A DNA stretch of 5,840 nucleotides from Flavobacteriaceae bacterium UBA5079 (lineage in GTDB: Bacteria > Bacteroidota > Bacteroidia > Flavobacteriales > Flavobacteriaceae): assembly GCA_002414705.1 (NCBI GenBank), contig DIAL01000084.1, forward strand, positions 1 through 5,840. Direction: 5' to 3'. Below the pieces are notes generated by a model. It was not told the DNA's origin. It saw nothing but the letters and a program-made list of their open reading frames with translations, and ran no database searches. Shown in pieces: positions 1-5,296 of this stretch (position 1 is its first letter; each line of letters starts with the position of its first letter). The translations under genes were made by a program, and so were the position numbers.

Positions 1-28
1 AAAAAGACTCTCCTCCCCTTATCGGGGA
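1..28 (-). terminator. Possible rho-independent terminator (or leader of the next gene)
   Basis: The hairpin TCCCC-GATAA-GGGGA (28-14) is followed after eight bases by TTTTT, where the window ends. The distance from stem to T run is longer than in a classic terminator. An alternative reading is that AAGGGGAGGAG (20-10) supplies a strong Shine-Dalgarno for a gene starting just outside the window, with its 5' half paired in this hairpin. Confidence 0.33.
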
Positions 29-68
29 CTTCGATTAATCGGAAGATTATCTCCCTCTTGTTAAGAGG
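29..68 (-). other. Two consecutive stem-loops after gmd
   Basis: Minus-strand reading shows CCTCTT-AAC-AAGAGG (68-54, six perfect pairs, three-base loop) and then CTT-C-CGA-TTAA-TCG-AAG (45-29, six pairs with one bulged C). Both follow the gmd stop within 65 bases and directly precede the GC-rich hairpin. They may protect the transcript's 3' end or be part of a regulatory leader for the next gene; neither has its own T run. Confidence 0.4.
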
Positions 69-91
69 TTTAGGCTTACTCACGCCACAGA

Positions 92-1120
92 CTAGCCGTA
101 AGCTAAATCATGGTCAACCATTTTTTTGACCAAATCAAGAAAGCTACTTTTAGGCTTCCAACCCAAGTCTCTACGAGCTTCTGACGAATCACCCCATAAT
201 AAGTCTACTTCAGCAGGACGGTAGAAGTCTGGATTGATTTGCACCAAGACCTTTCCTTCGTGAATGTATTTTTCGTCCACACCTTTTCCTACCCACTCAC
301 ACTTTTCCACGGCAAAACCTGCGAAGTTGAAAGCTTCTTCGATGAATTCTCTAATAGAGTGGGTCTCATTAGAAGAAAGGACATACTCTTTAGGCTCTTC
401 TTGGTTGAGCATCAGCCAAACGCCTTCTACAAAATCTTCAGCGTCACTCCAATCCCTTTTAGCATCTACATTCCCCAACTCAAGAGGTTTAAAATTATTT
501 AAAACATACTCGTTTTTAATTCTAGCCACATTCTTAGTGATTTTACGAGTAACGAATTCTTCTCCACGGCGAGTCCCTTCATGGTTAAATAACCAACCTT
601 GGATAGCAAATAATTGATAGGAGTCCCTCCAAACTTTTACCATATGCCTCGCGCTAGCCTTAGAAACCCCGTATGGGCTTCTAGGACGCAAAGGATGGAG
701 TTCTGATTGGGGGGAATGCAAAACGTCCCCAAACTCCTCTGAAGAGCCAGCGTTATAATAACGACAATCAGGAGAATACTTACGAATAGCTTCAAGCTGA
801 TATAAAACAGCAAGACAATTTGTCGTCATATGACTGACTGGTTGAGTCCAACTATTACCGACAAAAGAATTAGCGGCAAAATTTATAAAATAATCTGGAT
901 TCTCCTCAGATATAACTTGTTCTACGTTAGCTTGATCCGAAACATCAAAATCGATTAATCTAAATCTTGGATTATCCAAAAGATGTTGAATATTTCCATG
1001 GTTTTTGACACTTAACCTACGAACACCAGCTATAATCGTATGTTCTGTGTTCCCTAAAAGGAAATCAGCCATAAAGCTGCCATCTTGTCCAGTGACACCA
1101 GTAATAAGTATTTTTTTCAT
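92..1120 (-). CDS. gmd: GDP-mannose 4,6-dehydratase
   Basis: Extended SDR enzyme of 342 residues, predicted to convert GDP-D-mannose to GDP-4-keto-6-deoxy-D-mannose in the cytoplasm with bound NADP. Seen in the sequence: the Rossmann motif G8-x-x-G11-x-x-G14; an Arg pair R34-R35 after beta-2, typical of NADP-using Gmd; the catalytic Ser/Thr-Glu region S126-S127-E128; the Tyr-Lys pair Y150-x3-K154 in YGVSK; the Gmd signature NHEGTRRGEEFVTRKIT near 179-195 (most family members have SP where this has GT); KRDW at 221-224; and the C-terminal RPAEVDLLWGD near 301-311. It is somewhat shorter than the E. coli enzyme (about 373 residues) but covers the whole fold. Its ATG overlaps the TGA of the upstream methyltransferase by four bases (ATGA), implying translational coupling; no Shine-Dalgarno is visible. 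The natural substrate could instead be a GDP-manno-heptose, as for related capsule enzymes; sequence alone does not decide. Confidence 0.95.
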   Translation of the reverse strand: MKKILITGVTGQDGSFMADFLLGNTEHTIIAGVRRLSVKNHGNIQHLLDNPRFRLIDFDVSDQANVEQVISEENPDYFINFAANSFVGNSWTQPVSHMTTNCLAVLYQLEAIRKYSPDCRYYNAGSSEEFGDVLHSPQSELHPLRPRSPYGVSKASARHMVKVWRDSYQLFAIQGWLFNHEGTRRGEEFVTRKITKNVARIKNEYVLNNFKPLELGNVDAKRDWSDAEDFVEGVWLMLNQEEPKEYVLSSNETHSIREFIEEAFNFAGFAVEKCEWVGKGVDEKYIHEGKVLVQINPDFYRPAEVDLLWGDSSEARRDLGWKPKSSFLDLVKKMVDHDLAYG

Positions 1121-2334
1121 GAAATAATTTCTAATTTAGGACACGGTACAATAAATTTACCGCCCTTGTCTAGGTATTCTTTTTCTCTTTTTGCGAATTC
1201 ATTAATAAAGTGCCACGGCAGAATAAGAAGATAATCTGGGTGGATCTTTCTCATTTCATCTTCAGAATAAATAGGTATATTAGTCCCTACAGTGCTTAAG
1301 CCGAACTTGTATGGAGTACGTTCAGCAATACCATCAATATCGCTATTGTCTAATCCATACCATTGTAAAAGAGTGTTACCTTTCGTGCTAGCACCATACG
1401 CCCAAACAGTTTTACCTTCGGATTTAACTTTTTTTATAAAAGCGACAGTTTCATTTCTTAACGCACAAATCCTTTTGTAAAAATCGTGGTATGTCTCCGC
1501 ACACGATACCCCCATTTCATCTTCATACCGCAAAAGGGACTCTATCCTAAAATTAGCGACATCGCGGTATGGGGCAGACCTAAAATTGGTTTTGTCTGCG
1601 GAGTCTTTGCGAATATAGACCCTAAAACTACCTCCATTTATATCATTTAAAATGCAATCTACAATATCGAACCCCGCACTTTTAAGAATTTTCTTTATTG
1701 AGTTCAGTGTATAATAATAAATATGTTCATGGCAAATGTTATCAAAGGCGAGTTGTTTTAACATCAACGGAGTGTAACTCATTTGCAACACAAGAAGCCC
1801 TTCGTCATCCATGATCTCCGAAATCTCCTTTAAGAACGAAACGGGATCAGAAAGATCATAGAACATGGCAATAATACTAATTATTTTAGCTTTTTTATGA
1901 CCAAATTTGCTAGACTTATATACCTTTGATGAAAAATAATCTTGAATGATTAAGTCTGCTCTTGAGTTTGATTCTTCGTAATAAGAATCGTCTACAGGAT
2001 CGACCCCGATCTTAGTCATTGAATTTGGGGCGAACTTTAAAAGAGTACCATCATTGCAAGCTATATCTAAAAATATATCATCTTTTTCTATGGGGATAAG
2101 AGTAGGTAATTCCTCGGCTATTGATTTTAATTCCTGAGTCATCGTAGAAGTGACTCCAGACCTATACCAATATTTACCATACATTTTATCTGCATCTGTG
2201 ACGAATGAAAGTCTCACTGCCCCAGTAGACTCTTCTAACATCAAAGTTAAAGGTTCCTTGGAAGACCGTGGAGCTTCGCCAGTTTTGACAAAGTCAGAAA
2301 CGTATAAATTTCCTAAAGAAAATAGTTCTTTCAT
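1117..2334 (-). CDS. SAM-dependent sugar C-methyltransferase (TylCIII/NovU-like), without zinc cysteines
   Basis: A 405-residue, three-part enzyme of the NDP-sugar C-methyltransferase family, which adds a methyl group to C3 of NDP-4-keto-deoxysugars. The N-terminal part (1-60, with SLGNLYVSDF at 6-15 and KYWYRSG at 54-60) corresponds to the family's zinc-binding domain. The SAM-binding core has LDIACNDGTLL at 89-99, HEH at 202-204 and NGGSFRVYI at 233-241. The C-terminal domain has YGASTKGNTLL at 313-323, ILPWHF at 371-376 and GGKFIVPCP at 391-399. Odd: the usual N-terminal CxxC is absent and the second cysteine pair is replaced by Glu and Thr in LTLMLEESTGAVRLS (29-43). The start cannot lie further upstream, because an in-frame TAA occurs at 2341-2343. 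The position before HEH, commonly Tyr in characterised relatives, is Cys201. The start overlaps the epimerase stop by one base (TAATG). Substrate is inferred from the flanking GDP-sugar genes. Confidence 0.87.
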   Translation of the reverse strand: MKELFSLGNLYVSDFVKTGEAPRSSKEPLTLMLEESTGAVRLSFVTDADKMYGKYWYRSGVTSTMTQELKSIAEELPTLIPIEKDDIFLDIACNDGTLLKFAPNSMTKIGVDPVDDSYYEESNSRADLIIQDYFSSKVYKSSKFGHKKAKIISIIAMFYDLSDPVSFLKEISEIMDDEGLLVLQMSYTPLMLKQLAFDNICHEHIYYYTLNSIKKILKSAGFDIVDCILNDINGGSFRVYIRKDSADKTNFRSAPYRDVANFRIESLLRYEDEMGVSCAETYHDFYKRICALRNETVAFIKKVKSEGKTVWAYGASTKGNTLLQWYGLDNSDIDGIAERTPYKFGLSTVGTNIPIYSEDEMRKIHPDYLLILPWHFINEFAKREKEYLDKGGKFIVPCPKLEIIS

Positions 2335-3353
2335 TATTTTTTATTGGCTTGTTCGTTAACCCAAGAATACGTAGACGAAATTCCCTCTTTCAATAGCTTT
2401 GGTGATTCCCAACCGATTTTCTCTTTATAAAGCTTATTATCAGAGTTTCTGCCTTTTACTCCAAGTGGGCATTTGTGACCATATTTTTCTTCGAACTCTT
2501 CACCGTAAAGATTTTTAATTTTTATGTTTTTCCCAGATATACTGATGGTTAATTCGGCTAATTCATTTATAGAAACCATTTCTTCAGAACCGATATTTAC
2601 TGGGCCTAAGAAATCCTCTTGCCTCATAAGCCTTAAAACTGCTTCCAGACATTCATCTATATAAAGGAAAGACCTAGTTTGTTTACCATCTCCCCAGACT
2701 TCAATTTCTCCACCCTCTTTACATTCAGAAACTTTACGACACATCGCCGCTGGAGCTTTTTCTTTACCTCCTTGCCAAGTCCCTTCTGGACCAAAAATAT
2801 TATGAAATCTAGCGATCCTAATATTTAACCCGTAATTTCTGTGGAAAGCTAAAAATAAACGCTCACTGAATAATTTTTCCCAACCGTATTCGGAGTCTGG
2901 GTCTGCGGGATAAGCCGATGATTCTTCACAATTAGGATTATCAGGGTCCATTTGATTATGTTCTGGATACATACACGCTGATGAAGAATAGAATACCTTT
3001 CCAACTTTACTTTCTACCGCTTGTTTAGCCACATGAAGGTTGATAATAGCTGAATTATGCATTACATCAGCATCGTTCTCTCCTGTAAAAATATAACCCG
3101 CGCCACCCATATCAGCAGCTAATTGGTAAACCTCGTCAAATGATTTATCATCATTAAGATAAAAAGATTCTTTTACAATTTTTTCTTCGCGCAAGTCGGC
3201 CTTAATAAACCCATCGCAAATATCGGACCAATCAAAATATTCATGGAATTTTATATCGACGACCCTCACCCAATATCCTTCTGATTTGAGCCTTTTCGCC
3301 AGATGACCTCCGATAAACCCTCCTCCTCCTAGAACTAATGCTGTTTTTTTCAT
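2334..3353 (-). CDS. GDP-mannose 3,5-epimerase (plant GME-like)
   Basis: Extended SDR of 339 residues. GME converts GDP-D-mannose to GDP-L-galactose (and GDP-L-gulose) by C3 and C5 epimerisation using transient NAD oxidation at C4. Visible: G9-x-x-G12-x-x-G15 followed by D33 (NAD preference), LAADMGG at 78-84, SSSACMYPE at 123-131, YGWEK at 156-160, RFHNIFGPEGTW at 182-193, EKAPAAMCRK at 198-207, WGDGKQTRSF at 220-229, NIGSEEMVS at 253-261 and RNSDN at 302-306. From memory of the Arabidopsis enzyme, Cys145, Tyr174, Lys178 and Lys217 are catalytic; here C127, Y156, K160 and K199 each sit exactly 18 lower, so the complete active site is kept. This separates it from fucose synthase and generic UDP-glucose epimerases. 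No Shine-Dalgarno precedes the ATG. It lies 44 bases after the upstream broken gene and may have its own promoter. Actual substrate may be Gmd's keto-deoxy product or a GDP-heptose. Confidence 0.92.
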   Translation of the reverse strand: MKKTALVLGGGGFIGGHLAKRLKSEGYWVRVVDIKFHEYFDWSDICDGFIKADLREEKIVKESFYLNDDKSFDEVYQLAADMGGAGYIFTGENDADVMHNSAIINLHVAKQAVESKVGKVFYSSSACMYPEHNQMDPDNPNCEESSAYPADPDSEYGWEKLFSERLFLAFHRNYGLNIRIARFHNIFGPEGTWQGGKEKAPAAMCRKVSECKEGGEIEVWGDGKQTRSFLYIDECLEAVLRLMRQEDFLGPVNIGSEEMVSINELAELTISISGKNIKIKNLYGEEFEEKYGHKCPLGVKGRNSDNKLYKEKIGWESPKLLKEGISSTYSWVNEQANKK

Positions 3354-3367
3354 AAATAATTTAAGTT

Positions 3368-3395
3368 ATAATATCAGTTTGAATCGTTTTATCAA
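3368..3395 (-). promoter_or_regulatory. Possible sigma70-like promoter upstream of the GME gene
   Basis: On the minus strand TTGATA (3395-3390) and TATTAT (3373-3368) are separated by 16 bases, each one mismatch from the sigma70 consensus. This lies in the only non-overlapping gap of the operon, just before the epimerase, and would give a leader of only about 8 bases. In such AT-rich sequence a chance match is quite possible. Confidence 0.3.
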
Positions 3396-3397
3396 AT

Positions 3398-3810
3398 TTA
3401 AAATAACCAATCAGAGCAAACACCGAAACAGTTATAATTTTTAAATTTCCAATCTGGATCAATGTCAACCATAATCGATTTATCACTGGTTTTTTTTTCT
3501 GCAGAAGTCCAAATGTATCCTTTCGATGTCAATGTGAAATCATCATTTTGATGCCAAAAGTAATTTGTTTCTGATGGCACAAGTTCAAGAGCTTTTAAAT
3601 TTTTACAATGAATCCACAACCCCCCTTGAAGTAAAAAACTTGTTTGAATTTTATATTCAGGTTTATCATGACCTAAAAAAAAATGTTGTTTTTAACCCAA
3701 AGGTCTATTTCACAATTTAGACCAAGTTTTAAAACTTTTTTTATTTGATCTGGATGATTCTCAAGATCACTAGGACCATTTAAATTACCTCTATGAGAAA
3801 TTAATTTCAT
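3398..3810 (-). pseudogene. Glycerophosphodiesterase-like small protein gene, split by a -1 frameshift in a T9 run
   Basis: The gene starts with ATG directly after the cupin stop (TAAATG) and reads 45 residues, beginning MKLISHRGNLNG, to a TAG at 3673-3675. The stop falls at the end of a run of nine Ts. Moving to the -1 frame there gives an uninterrupted continuation (LGHDKPEYKIQ, then LWIHCKN, NYFWHQNDD, LTSKGYIWT, GVCSDW) to the TAA at 3398-3400. The restored product is 137 residues. Its motifs match the catalytic set of the GDPD/PI-PLC superfamily: H6-R7-G8, E17-N18, E34-x-D36 and, after the break, H48-D49. It is about half the length of a typical GDPD barrel; I recall a family of short proteins of this size and pattern near surface-sugar genes, with no proven function. 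Whether it is inactive, a sequencing error in a homopolymer, or expressed by slippage is unresolved. An in-frame TTG at 3617-3619 could look like a start for the second half, but lies inside the protein. Confidence 0.85.
3673..3684 (-). other. T9 homopolymer / slippery stretch at the frame break
   Basis: On the minus strand the bases read A, nine Ts, AG. The zero-frame codons are ATT TTT TTT TAG. A -1 slip on the UUUUUUU heptamer, or one extra U added by RNA polymerase, yields UUA GGU CAU GAU, exactly the frame that continues the GDPD-like protein. A run of ten Ts (or seven) would be in frame. Downstream only a weak four-pair hairpin (AGGU with ACCU) is seen, so a strong frameshift stimulator is not apparent. 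Confidence 0.7.
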
Positions 3811-4134
3811 TTATGTAGTTAAATACTTATCAGAAGTATTAGAAGAAGTCCTTATGACTATTAAATCAGTGTCATCGTGGAACTTAGATTCTGAGACCAT
3901 ATAAGGATCTATTACAAAAATATCCCCTTTTTTAAACCTATCACCATTTATTTCTACATCACCTTTTATAACGACATTAATTTCTTCACTTAATTTATGG
4001 TAATGATTTTGCGTTTCACAATTTTTCTTATACTGATGATATCCTACTTCAAAATCTTTAGTCTTAAAAAGAGATGGATCAAAATCTCCAACTATCCAAC
4101 CATTAACCATTTCCTTCAATTTATACTTTTTCAT
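3811..4134 (-). CDS. Small single-domain cupin of unknown function
   Basis: A 107-residue protein with one cupin barrel. Motif 1 is present as H44-x-H46-x4-E51-x6-G58 (in QNHYHKLSEEINVVIKG). Motif 2 (GDIFVIDPYMVSE, 70-82) has Glu82 where the classic metal-binding His is expected, so any metal site may be altered. The tail VIRTSSNTSDKYLTT (93-107) resembles the K(T/I)PS...DKY ending I recall in small cupins encoded near sugar nucleotidyltransferases. Not recognisable as mannose-6-phosphate isomerase or as an RmlC-type epimerase, both of which are longer and carry different motifs. No signal peptide or membrane segment. The ATG lies inside the end of the fusion gene (14-base overlap), with a weak AAAGG about nine bases upstream; its stop abuts the next ATG. 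Role in the pathway (binding or modifying a sugar intermediate, or regulation) cannot be assigned. Confidence 0.82.
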   Translation of the reverse strand: MKKYKLKEMVNGWIVGDFDPSLFKTKDFEVGYHQYKKNCETQNHYHKLSEEINVVIKGDVEINGDRFKKGDIFVIDPYMVSESKFHDDTDLIVIRTSSNTSDKYLTT

Positions 4135-5296
4135 TAAATTCTGCCTTTGTTATCCTTGGGATATGTCTACCTCCGTCAAAAGAAGTTTTTTTCCATATGT
4201 TTACCATATTTGAAAACATGTTTTCATCAACTACTCTAGAAGGTATTGAAAAATAATTAGCGCAATTATGTTTTATCGAGTGTTCCGCTGCATACTCGTC
4301 ATAAACAACAGCAGCCCTTACACCTTTATTTTTATTTCCCGCTATATTCACTCCTTGACCAGTTCTGCAAAAAGCTATAACGTGATCACTGAATCCTCTA
4401 TTCAAAGCCTCTATAGCTTGCCCTACGTAATCATTGTAATCACAATCTTTATCTACAAAAGTCCCATAGTCAACGTAACGAAGCCCTTTTTCTTTTAAAA
4501 TCTTACAAGCTTCATTTTTTAAAGCAAATCCAGAATGATCAGCGCATATTGCTATAGGTTTATCACCAAATTTGACTAATGAATGAGTTAGATAAAATTC
4601 TAATTCTTCTGGAGTACCCATCAAGTGCATCTTATCGACTTCTTTTATATTTACCTTAGCACCGTCCTTAATCATAAGATTATAAAGAGGGCAAATATAA
4701 AACTCTCCACGGGTTGTTAATTCCTGTTCAATCATTTGTTCAGCATATTTTACAAAACAAGATCCACTAGAAAATGTGTAAACTCCAACAGCAGCGTTCT
4801 CGCTAATAACTTTTTTTTCCGCTGTAGCCGAAACTAAACCATTCTCGCCTAATTTAGCATAACTATACCCATTATTATTACTTTTAAACGTAAGAATAGT
4901 GCCATCTATATCAGGTTCGATACATGTTGGATCAAAAAAAGATTCGAAGTAAACATCTAAAGTGTAGATCATTAATGGATCATCATTATTTATATAATCT
5001 TTCGCAATTAAACAAGTCTCCACTGAACCCCTAGTCGCATGATCTACAATAATTAATTTTATATCTTGACCGTATTTTTGTTTTAAAATTTTATCTAAAG
5101 AGTAATCATTTACATGATCCCTTCTCAAGCAAAAAATTAAGTTACACTCATCTTTATTTAGAATAGAGCTTAAGCTCAGATCAATCATTTGTGTATCTCC
5201 AACCATTATTAATTGCTTAGGCATAACATAGCCACCGTCAATAAATCTTTGCCCTCTTCCAGCAATAGGTATCAATATATTAGTTTTATTATTCAT
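4121..5296 (-). CDS. Fusion: sugar nucleotidyltransferase + RpiB/LacAB-type sugar-phosphate isomerase
   Basis: A 391-residue cytoplasmic bifunctional protein. Residues 5-240 form a nucleotidyltransferase domain: signature IPIAGRGQRF (9-18) followed by GGYVMPKQLI (21-30), Asp114 in YTLDVYF as probable metal ligand, SYAKLGENGLVSATAEKKVI (145-164) and the typical GVYTF (171-175). Residues 247-390 form a complete RpiB-family isomerase: IAICADHSGF (248-257) with D253-H254, catalytic Cys310 in FCRTGQG (E. coli RpiB has CGTG, so Arg replaces Gly next to the Cys), H343 in KHN, SRVV at 353-356, and GGRH...R at 375-381 for phosphate binding. Linker between domains is only a few residues. RpiB relatives interconvert aldose and ketose 5- or 6-phosphates; which sugar and which NTP are used here cannot be read from sequence. 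The ATG overlaps the kinase stop by eight bases and the stop lies inside the cupin gene, so the three are probably co-translated. Confidence 0.9.
   Translation of the reverse strand: MNNKTNILIPIAGRGQRFIDGGYVMPKQLIMVGDTQMIDLSLSSILNKDECNLIFCLRRDHVNDYSLDKILKQKYGQDIKLIIVDHATRGSVETCLIAKDYINNDDPLMIYTLDVYFESFFDPTCIEPDIDGTILTFKSNNNGYSYAKLGENGLVSATAEKKVISENAAVGVYTFSSGSCFVKYAEQMIEQELTTRGEFYICPLYNLMIKDGAKVNIKEVDKMHLMGTPEELEFYLTHSLVKFGDKPIAICADHSGFALKNEACKILKEKGLRYVDYGTFVDKDCDYNDYVGQAIEALNRGFSDHVIAFCRTGQGVNIAGNKNKGVRAAVVYDEYAAEHSIKHNCANYFSIPSRVVDENMFSNMVNIWKKTSFDGGRHIPRITKAEFNEKV

Noticed and set aside
239..617. Two open frames on the plus strand
   Set aside because: They lie entirely inside gmd on the other strand, and their translations show no domain or motif.
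31..960. Repeated 10-mer TCGATTAATC at 31-40 and 951-960
   Set aside because: One copy lies within coding sequence and the other in a hairpin; a single short match in AT-rich DNA is expected by chance.
1292..1480. Short plus-strand open frame
   Set aside because: Antisense to the conserved C-terminal domain of the methyltransferase, with no recognisable protein features.
2150..2359. Short plus-strand open frame across the GME/methyltransferase junction
   Set aside because: Antisense shadow of two well-supported genes; no own ribosome site or motif.
3398..3619. A 73-codon gene starting with TTG at 3619
   Set aside because: The frame is open upstream and the preceding residues continue the GDPD-like protein, so the TTG is an internal Leu of the split gene.
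3630..3675. Programmed -1 frameshift with a strong downstream stimulator
   Set aside because: The slippery heptamer is there, but only a weak four-pair hairpin follows and no pseudoknot or upstream Shine-Dalgarno-like stimulator was found by eye; kept only as one option for the frame break.
3811..4134. Cupin as an RmlC-like 3,5-epimerase or mannose-6-phosphate isomerase
   Set aside because: Too short and lacking the catalytic motifs of both families.
4268..4498. Plus-strand open frame rich in hydrophobic residues
   Set aside because: Antisense to the RpiB domain; the hydrophobic look comes from the AT-rich complement.
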